DNA of 64,000 bases from Taenia hydatigena (Eukaryota > Platyhelminthes > Cestoda > Cyclophyllidea > Taeniidae): positions 1-64,000 of the forward strand of contig JADWOT020000656.1 of NCBI GenBank assembly GCA_036345935.2, read 5' to 3'. Each line of letters opens with the position of its first letter. Position 1 is the stretch's first letter. The position numbers were made by a program, and so were the translations under genes. This document shows positions 48,575 through 62,118 of the stretch, in pieces. Below the pieces are notes generated by a model. The model saw only the letters and a list, made by a program, of their open reading frames with translations, did not search any database and was not told the DNA's origin.

Positions 48575-49860
48575 GTCAGTTTTGTATGCAAGACTTGTAA
48601 GTGCAGTATTTATGTGCCGTAGTAGTCGGCCTCTGACCAACACCGGCTGCCTCGCCACCGTCTCTGCCATTGTTCGCAATGCTGACTACGTGACGCTTCT
48701 CAACGTCGTCGTCGTCAATCACGGACTCATCAAGCTGCCTGCCAACAATAAACACATCGTTGTCGACGGTGACAATAATTGCATGGGGAAATCATGGACG
48801 TAGAAGCCGATCCATAGGAAGCCACTGGGACTACACCAGGGGCCTTTGAACTCGTCGTTGTCGACGGCGACAACTGTGGTGTCAAAGCAATTATTAGAGA
48901 AGCAGTAAATGCGATTGAGAGTTGCCTGGCTTCTTTTCCTCCTCCTCAGTGTGGACTATTCCTTCACGCGGGACATAAGTAGGCAAGCAGCGGTGCGGCT
49001 GTGGGCTTGGAGGAGGGCCCAACATCATGGAAGACTGGATGGGGCGTGTGTGGTTGCCAGGCGGGCGGGCGAGCGGTAACTTGGTAAGCACTCTTCCATT
49101 GGGCAATGTATGTCGTGCATGTTGAGCGAGATCTTATCATAGGCTTGCACCACTTTTGCTTGTTCCTCGTTCTTTTTTACTCTAAGGTAGCAGTCAGGTT
49201 TTGCGACCTTTAACAGTAAAGACAATAATGAAATGGTGTGAAGTGAGGCCAATGTGAGGCTATGTTATTATGCGCCTTCAGACCATGCATTGGTTTTTCA
49301 CGACGTCCACATTTGTGAGCTTTGGGTAGGGTGACTTATTGCTAAAGTGCGGTTGGTAATTTGCAGGGGAAGGCGGAGGAGGAACCAAAGATGCCCTACG
49401 ATTTAATGCTTACTTCTGCTCATTAAACATTTACAGTTAATGCCGTGTGGAAACGTTCTAACACTTATTGGTTGTTTTGTCCACATCGCACTGCTAGGTT
49501 TATAGCCATTAATCGCTTAACATTGCACCTGTGACTCTGCAAAGGTGCACCACTGACCAGATGCGAAAATGAAGTTTGAACTTTAATGACTGGAAGAAAG
49601 GCATTCAATATGGCCAGTAAGGCAGGATTTGTGCAATGATTTTATTTTGAAATGAAACTTTGAGAGACGAAGAGGCAGCCATCGCACACCTAGTGATGGA
49701 AGTTTTGTCGAAATCCCCCAGAGGGGAAAGGGGAGATAGTGACCCGAGCAACCCAAGTTCGCAATAAAGTCCGTTAGCCGTGACCCATCTGTCCAAAGGA
49801 TTTTGAGGCAGAAGACGAGGAGACAAGCGGGAAGCGCGCTACATCTCTATCCATTGTGTA
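48575..49860. repeat. Most conserved core of R (R4 copy)
   Basis: Counterpart of 16,150-17,460. The frame starting at 48,909 (MRLRVAWLLFLLLSVDYSFT) is kept for 57 codons, ending at the TAA of GCGGTAACTT because only two GGGC repeats are present. The minus-strand acidic frame is broken by one extra T near 48,750. Minus-strand 49,605-49,826 stays open with four residue changes from R2. See the R2 entry for the ambiguity between strands. Confidence 0.55.
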
Positions 49861-49999
49861 ACGACTATTTCGACAGCGGCCACCGTTTCACTACCCATAA
49901 GGACCGTACCGATGCTGTCACCTACGTTGATAAGTTTATAACAAAATAATCAGTCTGCTTGAGGATAGCGATTCAATTCTCACATGTGGTGCATAATGT

Positions 50000-51094
50000 T
50001 CTGATATCCTTTTCCAGAATAAATACAGCTTTCTATAATAGAGTGCAATTTTGTAGCTGTATATCAATTGTCAACTAATCAATTTTCGAATATGAACTGC
50101 ATTTTGTTTGCATACACACGCAAGGACAAATTTTAGCAGTTGTTCAAAGGCCAAGCTTGATGGTGTTTTTTGTATTTCCAAAAATTCTTAAGATTGGAAG
50201 GTATTTGGCCGTTTCATTGCCATCGGTCGTGTTTGGTATGTTGTCTTACGATGTGGTGGGCACGTTGTGTGTTTCAATTGCGGCATTATTTTGGCTGGAT
50301 AAGCTTTATTAGTTCAAGAAGGAAGGAAACTGCATCATTTTAGGCTTCACGTGAGGTCAATGATGGTCTGTGGTGGCGCATCAAATGTGCTGCAAGGAAT
50401 TGCTGAAAAAATGCCGAATTTGAAGTTGGAGTTCTCCGTTGCTCCCCATTCCTGTCTATAAGTTGGTGTGACCTGTGCTGCGTCTCAATGGATTCGTGGT
50501 ATATCCTTTTCCGAGGTCGATTCACAAATGCAATGTGACGGCTGCATTATCAAAATTGGTGCGACAACCATACCGGTCGAATTTGTCGTGTTGATTAGAC
50601 GCAGATGTGGCTGCAGTGCCCTACGAGAGGGTAGTTGAATATTTTCTTCTCCACCATAACATCAGTAGACGCAATCCGAACAAACCTAGACCAAACTCGT
50701 AAAGGTTCAGCTGCGAACACGGTGTCGGTGGGCGGCTCACTCTATCGTCGCTCAGCGTATCAATCCGCCGCCTTGATTGACATTGTTTCTTTAAGTCTCA
50801 GTCTGTTCCTGCATACTGGAGGATGTTCCTCGAATGGAGTATTTGGTGACGCAGGTGATAAGTGGATGCAAACATCGAATTTCATCGCACAGAATGGGGA
50901 CGACTGAACAAAAGAAGCAGCACATCAGCTGTTTCCTCCAAGTTTACAAAGGATAGGTATTTCTTTGAGGCTGTGTCACCGTCGAAAGGCGTTTTTGCAA
51001 TCAGCGTTCGCTTATGGAATTTTGTTGAAACTGTTGGAGGACTGCGAAGTAGGGTGCAAGTGGTGCCGCGTCGTGACCCCTGTGCTGTGGAGTG
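50000..51094. other. 1.1-kb segment present in R4, absent in R2
   Basis: R2 reads ATAATGGTAGGTGAAA at 17,603-17,618; in R4 the same flanks are separated by this segment (ATAATG|TTCTG ... GAGTG|GTAGGCGAAA). No target-site duplication or terminal repeat is visible, and the join shows only a TG overlap, which suits a deletion in R2 by end joining better than an insertion here. The last 79 codons (50,862-51,098) form a protein-like frame, SSKFTKDRYFFEAVSPSKGV then VRLWNFVETVGGLRSRVQVV, that stops one codon past the border. Not recognised. Confidence 0.55.
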
Positions 51095-52304
51095 GTAGGC
51101 GAAAAGGCCATGTAAACGAGCGTGATAGCTATGGATGCACGGAGGAAGTGACTCGCCGATTGTTAGGTACGTATACATACACGTTTATTAATATTTGTGA
51201 AGTCTCTATTTATGCATACCATTTGCCTTTTATGCACGTTGGTGAGGTGTAACACCTTAGTGCGAGGTGTAGTCCTGTACATCGGCCACAGTCACTGTGT
51301 ATTTTATGGGAATCCAACGCTGGTTTAGGAGTAACTGTGTCTCTTCCTTCCCATTTTCTACTCGTTCCACTTGTTTGTTGTCATCATTTGTTTGGGTGCC
51401 TTAACCCAGCAGTAGTATGCTTTAATTGTTGACAGTTCTAACTTTTGTGCTTATTGACATCTGGTCATGCCGTTAACTGCATTTATCCATTTCGCGCATC
51501 TTGTTATCGCTTTTCGCTTAGAATAGTAAATGGCATACGTTCGTCCATTAATCTCGTTTTGTTATAACCTGCCCGTGAAAGGTCGCGCGTTTAGCGGGTT
51601 TGAATAAATATGCATATACTTTTTGAGAATTTTGATTAAAACAAGTTGTTACTGTTCATTACGAGACATGTTAAATTCGTAGTTAGCATATTGAGTGTAC
51701 TGGATGCTCGTAGGTGGAATACGGCAATTTGCTTTATATCAAATTAGTGTTTTCTGCCAAGGTCGGAACAGTAAAGTGGGCACTATGTGCAGTTGCATGA
51801 AGTGAGTAGATTCCAATGTACTTGTGGTTAGAACGCTTGCTGCTGCTTTACCTCTTCCCATTGTTTTGTGGAGTTGAGGAGTACCATCTCGTAATTTAAT
51901 GCCCATTTTTACGCGCGCTCAAATTTTACTGAACATCAAGCAATTTTGTCGGTTCTTTCTGCTGATGTTATTTGTAAGTGAAAATAAAGGCAGGAGATAG
52001 GACACGAGTTTGACTGTTTAGTGTTCCTTGTGTAAACCATGGAACTGCGCACATTTGTTGTTGCCAAAAGAAGCATCCCGAGACGCCTGCATCCGAAGTA
52101 CTTATGGATGGAATAGTTATTAGAAGCATATTACCACGGTAATGATTTGGAGGGCAACCCACTGATTACCTCGATTTATTCACTCCTGCTGTGTAGCAGT
52201 GTACTAGGTCCAGTGTGGTCTTCGCCACACTTGTCTTAGTCGTGGTAGTAAGCGGCTTTGGCTTTAGCTGTTTTTCCCTTGAGGCTGATAGTTGGCTGAC
52301 GGAT

Positions 52305-54610
52305 CGCGGACACAGGCGAAATTGCAGGTTTGTCGTCTCCCTTAAGTTAGCCAGATTGGTATTCTTGACGGCCAATGGTTGGTGGACGTCTCCTAAGACA
52401 CAGGCGAACGTGGATCGGCAAGCTTTAGACTTCGTCTTTTTGGTTACTCACGCCCTTTCCACTTATCTGTTAATAGGATTAGTTGGTTGGTAGAGGTTGG
52501 GGTAGATAGACAGGCGAAGGTGAGGCGATCTACTCAATTTGTTGTCTATGGGCATATCCGCGAAGTTATCTTCACCAGCTTTACTTCAGGGGTCTGAGGT
52601 GTGGCGTTTGAACGTTTATACAGTCCTGCCTGATGTGAGTGGTCGTGCCGCCTCATGTGCATTAGAACATTTGACTGTTGGAGGTGCTAAAATTAACGCC
52701 TCTCTGACGCCCTCACGACGCATCTTTTCTGGGTGCATTGCTTCATCTTGATTGCATTATTGCTGCTAAGAGTGCTTAGGATGGAGGTTGCTCACAGTGG
52801 GAAGGAATAGGTTGCTTCGCCGTGTTAGCTGTCTTGTTTACATTCGATACCTTTTTCATTATTTTAAGCACACGCGCACACATGACAGGTGTATTGTACA
52901 TACTGTTGATTGACTGAGTGCTGTCATGCGTGTGTCCGATGCAGCGGAGCTGTAGGTGCACTGGGTAGTTTGGGGGGAAGGGGGAAGGGGGAGTGTCACC
53001 GGCATTGGTATGCTACGCAGACATGGGCAAAGGCCCGGTGTGGTCCAGTTTGCACCCTAGTTCTGCGTCATTATTTGGCTTTGTGTCTGTTGCACGAGTC
53101 CCTTTTTTTGCGGTGCGACGCCTTTCCTGTGGTATATGTATAGCAGTGATGAGAACCTGGATGGGACAGTCGTTGCAAGCAGCGTCTTGTCCCCGCCTTT
53201 CCTTCTGATCATGGTGTCCTTTTCTTCCATCACACCTATCATGGGTGTTGTTTCGAGACGATTACTTTGCAAATTATTTTATTATTTGTATGCGTCGCTG
53301 TTCCTTTTTTGTTCACTTTTTTGGTCATTTGGTAGAGATGTAGAGGTAGAGCCTAGGTGGGGCGGTAAAGCTAGTGTCGGCTGTCCAATTACTTCTTACG
53401 TCATTGCGTTTATCTCAATCTATTCATCCGCCGACCCACCCACATACCCGCCTATCTGTTGATTTTTTCGACTACCCATCTGTTCGCCCGGTCCTTTGTC
53501 GACCTGCAAAACGTGTGGCGGTCAATTTGGGCTGCATGCGGTAGGCATATGAGACTGATCGAGACGGACCTGTGGACAATGAAAAGCTGTTAGAACGTAC
53601 CTTAGTCAAGCGAATGTAAAGCTACGGAGGGAGGTGCAAACACTAATTTTACGCTGGTCGATTACTAAAATTGCCAATTAAAAGCAAGGGAGTTGGGCAG
53701 TTGTCAAGTCCTGTGGTTGCAAGAATGCAGGTGCTGCCAGAGATGGGATGCATCAATGCTGAAAGGTTAGCTAGGCCACACTAGGCACCTATGGACGTCG
53801 AAGTGAAGTGGGCCATGTCATTGCAGAGCTGTGCCAATGGCTTTTCGTGTAGCGTTGAATCCATTTTCCTACAAAGCTCGGGCAATGGCTACTCTAACGA
53901 GTAAGTGTATTATCTACTGCACAAGACTTGGTCTTCAAGTAGGGGATTGCGCAAGACGGTGTTGGCTGGTTGAGCGTTCAAAATCATCAAACGCATGCGA
54001 TGGAGTTGCGTGCCTCAATGCCGATCCAGACTAATCCACATGGACACGGGATCCATAATCGGTTATCAATGTTGTCAATCCGCATTTCTCTTAGGAGTTG
54101 CATTATTAAGTGGTCAGTGCCTATCCACGGGGTCGCAGGACTCATTTAGGGATCAACGCGTCGAACTGTGTCCATTACAATAGGTATGAGACACATCAAC
54201 GAGTGCTTGACGCGTAGTGTTTTTACAATTGATCTCCGCGTTGCTGCTTCTCCCCACTGTGCCATCTTTCTTGTTTCTTGTTGGTAGGCATGAAGTTACT
54301 CCTTTCTTTTAGCATGGGGAGCTCTCTCATTAACGTTAGAATGATTAATGATTTAATTGTGCTGTTTTCTGTATTTTTCATAGATTTTCTATTTGCCCAT
54401 GCTTAGAGCTTTGCAGGGTTTTGGTTAAGTAGTGTCTTCTTTAGGTAATTTTGAGGATGTCGATTGAAAGCCAACAATTCGTTATTCCCGTTATCCGGAT
54501 GGTACTACCTTTCTGCTAATTCTCTCTGTTTTCGCAGTTTTCTCGTAAAACCTAATGCTTTTGAAAAGTGGTTAAAAGGCGATTGTTTAGCAAGGTGAAG
54601 TCTCTTTTGC
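52305..54610 (+). repeat. 2.3-kb duplicated segment, first copy
   Basis: It starts at CGCGGACACAGGCGAA and ends at TCTCTTTTGC, immediately before the N at 54,611. It is almost identical to 54,612-56,962. It lacks 49 bp present in the second copy: the two flanking ATGCT pentamers have collapsed into one at 53,010-53,014. R2 keeps a recognisable version of that 49-bp stretch (19,050-19,115), so the loss is derived here. The R4-only part 52,545-53,013 contains a 66-codon frame starting GISAKLSSPALLQGSEVWRL, unrecognised. Confidence 0.9.
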
Positions 54611-54611
54611 N
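54611..54611. other. Single ambiguous base (N) at the duplication junction
   Basis: This is the only N in the window, placed exactly between the two 2.3-kb copies. A one-base N at such a point usually marks an assembly join and not a sequenced junction. Confidence 0.85.
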
Positions 54612-56962
54612 CGCGGACACAGGCGAAATTGCAGGTTTGTCGTCTCCCTTAAGTTAGCCAGATTGGTATTCTTGACGGCCAATGGTTGGTGGACGTCTCC
54701 TAAGACACAGGCGAACGTGGATCGGCAAGCTTTAGACTTCGTCTTTTTGGTTACTCACGCCCTTTCCACTTATCTGTTAATAGGATTAGTTGGTTGGTAG
54801 AGGTTTGGGTAGATAGACAGGCGAAGGTGAGGCGATCTACTCAATTTGTTGTCTATGGGCATATCCGCGAAGTTATCTTCACCAGCTTTACTTCAGGGGT
54901 CTGAGGTGTGGCGTTTGAACGTTTATACAGTCCTGCCTGATGTGAGTGGTTGTGCCGCCTCATGTGCATTAGAACATTTGACTGTTGGAGGTGCTAAAAT
55001 TAACGCCTCTCTGACGCCCTCACGACGCATCTTTTCTGGGTGCATTGCTTCATCTCGATTGCATTATTGCTGTTAAGAGTGCTTAGGATGGAGGTTGCTC
55101 ACAGTGGGAAGGAATAGGTTGCTTCGCCGTGTTAGCTGTCTTGTTTACATTCGATACCTTTTTCATTATTTTAAGCACACGCGCACACATGACAGGTGTA
55201 TTGTACATACTGTTGATTGACTGAGTGCTGTCATGCGTGTGTCCGATACAGCGGAGCTGTAGGTGCACTGGGTAGTTTGGGGGGAAGGGGGAAGGGGGAG
55301 CGTCACCGGCATTGGTATGCTCAAGGCATAGGGGGAAGTGGTGCACACGAGCCTCGAACCCTTTAATGCTACGCAGACATGGGCAAAGGCCCGGTGTGGT
55401 CCAGTTTGCACCCTAGTTCTGCGTCATTATTTGGCTTTGTGTCTGTTGCACGAGTCCCTTTTTTTGCGGTGCGACGCCTTTCCTGTGGTATATGTATAGC
55501 AGTGATGAGAACCTGGATGGGACAGTCGTTGCAAGCAGCGTCTTGTCCCCGCCTTTCCTTCAGATCATGGTGTCCTTTTCTTCCACCACACCTATCATGG
55601 GTGTTGTTTCGAGACGATTACTTTGCAAATTATTTTATTATTTGTATGCGTCGCTGTTCCTTTTTTGTTCACTTTTTCGGTCATTTGGTAGAGATGTAGA
55701 GGTAGAGCCTAGGTGGGGCGGTAAAGCTAGTGTCGGCTGTCCAATTACTTCTTACGTCATTGCGTTTATCTCAATCTATTCATCCGCCGACCCACCCACA
55801 TACCCGCCTATCTGTTGATTTTTTCGACTACCCATCTGTTCGCCCGGTCCTTTCTCGACCTGCAAAACGTGTGGCGGTCAATTTGGGCTGCATGCGGTAG
55901 GCATATGAGACTGATCGAGACGGACCTGTGGACAATGAAAAGCTGTTAGAACGTACCTTAGTCAAGCGAATGTAAAGCTACGGAGGGAGGTGCAAACACT
56001 AATTTTACGCTGGTCGATTACTAAAATTGCCAATTAAAAGCAAGGGAGTTGGGCAGTTGTCAAGTCCTGTGGTTGCAAGAATGCAGGTGCTGCCAGAGAT
56101 GGGATGCAGCAATGCTGAAAGGTTAGCTAGGCCACACTAGGCACCTATGGACGTCGAAGTGAAGTGGGCCATGTCAGTGCAGAGCTGTGCCAATGGCTTT
56201 TCGTGTAGCGTTGAATCCATTTTCCTACAAAGCTCGGGCAATGGCTACTCTAACGAGTAAGTGTATTATCTACTGCACAAGACTTGGTCTTCAAGTGGGG
56301 GATTGCGCAAGACGGTGTTGGCTGGTTGAGCGTTCAAAATCATCAAACGCATGCGATGGAGTTGCGTGCCTCAATGCCGATCCAGACTAATCCACATGGA
56401 CACGGGATCCATAATCGGTTATCAATGTTGTCAATCCGCATTTCTCTTAGGAGTTGCATTATTAAGTGGTCAGTGTCTATCCACGGGGTCGCAGGACTCA
56501 TTTAGGGATCAACGCGTCGAACTGTGTCCATTACAATAGGTATGAGACACATCAACGAGTGCTTGACGCGTAGTGTTTTTACAATTGATCTCCGCGTTGC
56601 TGCTTCTCCCCACTGTGCCATCTTTCTTGTTTCTTGTTGGTAGGCATGAAGTTACTCCTTTCTTTTAGCATGGGGAGCTCTCTCATTAACGTTAGAATGA
56701 TTAATGATTTGTGCTGTTTTCTGTATTTTTCATAGATTTTCTATTTGCCCATGCTTAGAGCTTTGCAAGGTTTTGGTTAAGTAGTGTCTTCTTTAGGTAA
56801 TTTTGAGGATGTCGATTGAAAGCCAACAATTCGTTATTCCCGTTATCCGGATGGTACTACCTTTCTGCTAATTCTCTCTGTTTTCGCAGTTTTCTCGTAA
56901 AACCTAATGCTTTTGAAAAGTGGTTAAAAGGCGATTGTTTAGCAAGGTGAAGTCTCTTTTGC
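54612..56962 (+). repeat. 2.3-kb duplicated segment, second copy
   Basis: It restarts at CGCGGACACAGGCGAA and runs to TCTCTTTTGC, then continues into unique R4 sequence that matches R2 after 20,690. Differences from the first copy are few: the retained 49 bp (55,322-55,370), a 4-bp loss (AATT) near 56,708 where R2 and the first copy keep it, and scattered substitutions. Each copy thus has its own derived deletion, as two alleles would. Confidence 0.9.
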
Positions 56963-57639
56963 CTTTTGTTCGCTTGCGAAGAGTAGACAGCAACCCATTC
57001 ACAGACTCGTGGTAGAACGATAGGGCTTTTGTGTCTCAAATTCAACTATCGTGTGTAAAGTTAAGTAGGTTGACTTCATTTATGAAATTGTAAGTTGCGA
57101 TGAATCTGCCAGACCGCCTTCTTGCGTTGTTTCATTTGATTACTGCGAATTCTCTTTGTTCGTCTGTAATTTTACCTTTCCGAGAATATGCAAAAAAACA
57201 AGGCATTTTATTTCTGCGATTTGGTTCGGCAAGCACTTTTAGCGTAGCCTTCTTTTTTCGTCTCCAAGCTTGCAACCAACTCATTAGTAGGCTCGAATTT
57301 TCTTTTTTTCTCTTTTTAGCTTTTAACCTCCGAAAGTAATTATTTTTTGGCGACTCAGACTTACTTTCCGTTGTGAATTCGTTTTTCTGCGCTGCCTCTG
57401 CCTTGAGCCTATAATTGCTTGCCATCCTTAGAGGAATATTTTTTTTGAGTGGATCTTATACATTTTATCTGTAATAGTTGTTCCTTGTCCTATTCCCTGG
57501 GCGACTCCTCGATGTATACTCTTTTCTTCTCAGTGGTCCCTGCGATTTGCGCTCCCCTTTGCATCTTCGTCCTAAGTCATAGACAGATTTAGCGTGTGCA
57601 GTATTTCTTACAACCTTTGAATCTAGCGTTTGTCTTCTT

Positions 57640-59255
57640 GTGGTAAGATGAGTGCTTGTGGTCTACATTTCGTTGGCGCAAACCACTTGGAAATGTTTGA
57701 TCCTAATTGCAATCCAGCTGACGACGACCAGACCGCAGCACGTGTAGCATGGTGTACAGAAGGGACAGTTTCATGGCTATCGTATCACCTCTGCTTTTAC
57801 GCGTTCCGATTGTAATGTCCTTTTGGGCGGCGCACCTGAAAGTACTGAGTAGTTGTGTCAGACACTGGGAATTGTGAAGTTTGCTTAACAAATAAAGGGT
57901 CTCAGGAATTACCACTATGCGGGTGAGCTGAAAACCAACATTTTCGGGGTATCCACTGACCCATAGACGTCTACACCCTTCAAGTGTCTAATTGCTGACT
58001 AGGTTGACGCCCCCTGCTGGTACGGGCATCCAAGATTGTAGACACCTCCTTTCACAAGAAACTTTTTTTATCACCACACTTTGTTGTACACAGACACTGG
58101 CACTGGTCTGTGCCATTCATGACAAACGATGTCTATTCCTTGTATAGCGTGACCTATCCCTTCCTTCTTCGCGTGACACCTCTGCATTATGAATGCTCGT
58201 GAGGACACAAAACCAGCGCCTCTGTTTAGACCTTATTTCCTTCTTATTTATTGAGGCTTTTCCCATTCCATGCTGTTTTCATTTCGCAGGTTCAAATGTC
58301 GATGATGTGTGGATTGAATGGTGACGAGAGGTCCGCTGCCCAAAGCGGATTGTAAGTGCAATTTGTCGGTGTAGAAACACTGCTACCATCGTGGAGTCCA
58401 TGAAAACCACGCGTCAGGAGGGAAATGGGACACTGAAATGATCACTTCTGTCTTCTGGCAGCACTTTGATGTTGAACAGCACAAACTCTCTAAATCCTGA
58501 ATCCCCACTGTTCCTGATACCTACATCTCCCTATCCAAGCTGTGATGATGTCTCTAACAGTGTTGTATGTTCCTGTTCATTTTTATCATTATCAACTTTA
58601 AGAATGTTACTCATTTGTATTTGATTCTTCTCAAACAAAGGAACATGGGTGTTGAGTGATTTTGCGCAGGCGAAAATAAATTTGCTTTTTGATCGACGTG
58701 GCCGAGGTGCGAAGTGAGGTGGTCCACTGTAATATGCCAGAACAGTCTCGAGATTGTGGTGGGAGTGCAGCAGTCACATTTTGCTACGAGCGAATCGTTA
58801 AATAAAAATGATTATTTAGCGCACCACCTTTGTGTTGAGAGGTGAGGGAGTGCATATACTATGCACAATGGTTCAAGCTAGGTTTTGGCAAGTCTAAGTT
58901 GATTTGCATAACAAATTGTAACTATTAGGGCAGATTGAGGTGGCATATTATCAAACGGCCAACGTGGTGACGTCAATTGAAACTGTTTTTAACATAATCA
59001 CGGATATTTTGGGCCAATGGGCTACCCATAGCTTCACTTGTGTTCACTTCCGCATGCCAAAGCAATTCGACGTAAGGGATTGCCGCATTTTTGTTGATGC
59101 TGCAAGTGCTATGAGAAAATTTTACTGAATTTGGACGCATGCGCTTAATTAGTGATAGATTTTATTCGAATAATGTCTATGAATCTTAGTCATTTGGTCC
59201 TGCATATCAAATGTAATGCATCATGTACCGTTTAAGACCGAAAATAAATGCACTT
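57640..59255 (+). repeat. Part of R4 equivalent to inverted R1
   Basis: It is direct against 21,370-22,995 and inverted against 1-1,390. The conserved motif is at 59,228-59,250. The former hydrophobic frame of 21,388-21,606 is disrupted here by indels. No gene is seen. Confidence 0.75.
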
Positions 59256-60489
59256 GAGGGTTATAATTTCTAAGCTACAATTCAACTGCATATTGGGTAT
59301 TTTGTTAAGCAACACAAGTCTTTATGCTAATCAAACCGCTCATCATTTTGAGGTCATCAGCGGTAACTGCTTTCCATCTCGTTGGTAAATTGGGTCCTTT
59401 GATGCATTAAAACGTCATGAGTTTGGCAGGAGAGGGCCGTGTATTTTAAAGGACCTATCCTACTCACTAGGGATCGCTTGGTAAAAATGAGCTTGTAGGG
59501 CATGAATTTCACTGGAACGTGTCGCGTCTGACTGGAGCATAACTTGCTAATCATGAGTCCTCTACCTAGCGATCCAGGGTTAGAATTCTGCCTTTGGCGT
59601 CACTTTGCATGTAACTCAGGTAGGAATAAATTCCATTTTGTGATTTCTTATACTTGTCGTGCATGAACTAACAACAGCTATTTGCTAGACAATCGCTTTG
59701 CTTCATACAAATTTAAATGGCGTGATTATCTGTAAACTACGCTAAAATCTTAGTCAATTTAAGTTATTTAATAGCTTTGGGGTTGTAGCTAGAAGCCTTC
59801 AAAGCAAGGCGAGAAAAGGAGAGGTTAGAGTGGTAGTAAATTTGGACTGGTAGCCTAGATCAATGTAAGCATAAGGCATAACATGGGTGAATAGTGCCAA
59901 ATTAGCTCAAGTGCTTTGTGCTCGAAGTATTCCTCCCATTGGTCTTAAAGTGATTCCAATAAGGCCCTGGCCGTTGTCCTGTGTGGCGCCAAAATCGCAG
60001 GTCTCCTCTGAAACTACAGCATTTGGTGCCATGTGGCTCTGCCAAGAGTGTGCAATAACAAACAGCCAGGGTGAATGGATATTACACCCCCGCAAAATTG
60101 GTTCCTCGCAATCTAACACTAATTAGGATTAGGCCTCAAATGTTGGGTTACTTGCCTTTCAACGAAGTACAGTTCGATTGTAAGACATTTAACGCTTAGA
60201 AATGAGCACAATTTCAATGCGAAAACTAGGATAACTTAGGTACATAACTGAGATCCACTTTCTTGGTTTTCTACCTACAATTATTCAAATTTGTACTCAG
60301 CTGCTTCTGTCGTCGCTGATAGCTGCGATGTTCCTCGAGTTATGCAGCAAAAATTTAGACCTGGACGACAGTTAAGTAGACTATTATGGCAAAGGCAGCC
60401 AAACTAATACAAGCATATAGAGCTCCGTTATATTCTGTTTACTTAGATCCAGAATCGACTAGAATTGTAATTTAGCAGCTTAAACCATT

Positions 60490-61260
60490 TTGTAGTTACT
60501 TGCGGCAGTTCTCCTATCAAGTTGAAGAAAGTAGCGTTTGGCCGATGATGAGAGCGCCTAGCTTGGCACAGACGTTTGATAGCGTACGTTCGAACAATCG
60601 GGTACCTCTGCGACCAGAAATGTTCCAAATTAAAAGTCATTGGCCCGTTTTATTCTGTAAATTCTTCCAACAAGTTTATAGAGCTAAACTCTTCTTTCCC
60701 TTTTGGTCCAGAACCGGTCGGAACTGGAACTCACCATTCTGCTTCCCTCTTTAGTTGTTTTCGGAAGTTCTTGTCCACAAATCAATTAATTTTGGCTTGT
60801 CTGTTGTTATGTAAGGATTCCGTTTTGGCAAAGAAAGTTACGGCAGTTCTCGTTTTAAGCTCGGACAACGCAGGTGTGGTCGAGGTGCAGGGTGTCGATC
60901 GTGACAAGGAAAGCTGAGACACTACAGGTCTAGGCATGCGCTTTGTTCTTTCTGTTTTTTTATCTCGAGTTGCTTGGATTTGAGATTTGGCAGCCTACTT
61001 CCTCTTGTATATCCTTGCAGCAGTTCTCGCTATGAAATCAGGCAATGTCGATGCAATTAAAATGCAGATTGTCTATATCTGCAAGGAGAGCTAAAAGAGT
61101 ACGGTAATAAGGGAAAATGAAAAAAAATAATAAAAGGTTTGTGCACTTAGGACAAAGACAAAGTAGTTCAAATTTAAACAGTGACAATGCATGTGTGAGA
61201 ATATGGGATAAAGGAAGTAAAGTCGAAGAGATCGAATTGGGCAATGCATTTTTAAAAAGC
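60490..61260 (+). repeat. ~180-bp tandem region, R4 copy
   Basis: Block starts are GCGGCAGTTCTCCTATC (60,506), ACGGCAGTTCTCGTTTT (60,840) and CAGCAGTTCTCGCTATG (61,018). The 113-codon frame 60,576-60,917 ends at the TGA that replaces the TGG of R3 in VVEVQGVDRDKES. Frames in the three R copies are interrupted at different places, so this is decayed. Confidence 0.45.
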
Positions 61261-62118
61261 TTGGTTTATTTTACGATGTCTTATCAATGGCACCATGCAG
61301 ATAATTTATTCTCTCCGCGCCTGCTCTTGCTTCCTCTTCCTTCTCATCCACGATTCATCCGTGCTCTACTCTTATTCCTCGCTTCATTTCCGCGCGTCGT
61401 TTCAATATTATCATGTCTGGTATCCAGTGTAAAACATGTAGAAAAATGACTATGATTAGCCTCTTCTAGTGTGTCATTTGAAAAAAGTGTTTTTCACTAA
61501 GCCAGTTCCTTTGTATTTTGCTCACTCACAGCTAGATGAGTGGGGAAATGAGTCAGTGTAGAAAAGGATGGGCGAAAGTAAGGAAGAAATGAAGAACACT
61601 GCACCGCAGATCCATACGCACGACTTCTCACCTTCATGCTTCAATTTAACCATTCCTTTGTCCCTTTCTGCTTAAAATCCTTATTACTTTGCTCCTACCG
61701 ATGGCGAATGGACCGCCATTGCCATTCGCATCAGAAAAACCTCATTGTTAACCCAATAACAATCTTTAGGAGTGAATTGCTGGTTCCTAAAACCAAATTC
61801 AATCCTGCGCTACGCTTGCTGTGCTGCATTACTTTTCACGTCTCAAGTCTTAAAATAAGCAGTAGTATAAGGAGAACTGCTGGTGTACAACAACTTGCTC
61901 AATATTCATGTCCCACTGCGGAAGAACTGTGGTGCGGTACGCGCTTCTAAGCTTGACTGAATCATACTGGGTCAGAATAGGAAAGATTAGCAACCCATGC
62001 TAAATTATGACAAGCTCGAGTAAAGCGCCTTATACTTTGCTATTTAAAATAACCCGCCTAATCAACTCGACACAACTCACTTCATTGAGAGTTGAGGTGT
62101 CCACTATACATCGCGCAG

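Noticed and set aside
55345..55365. Reversed GGGTTCGAGGCT as a tRNA B box
   Set aside because: There is no A box or cloverleaf at the right distance and no terminator run; the same site is part of an indel segment of R.
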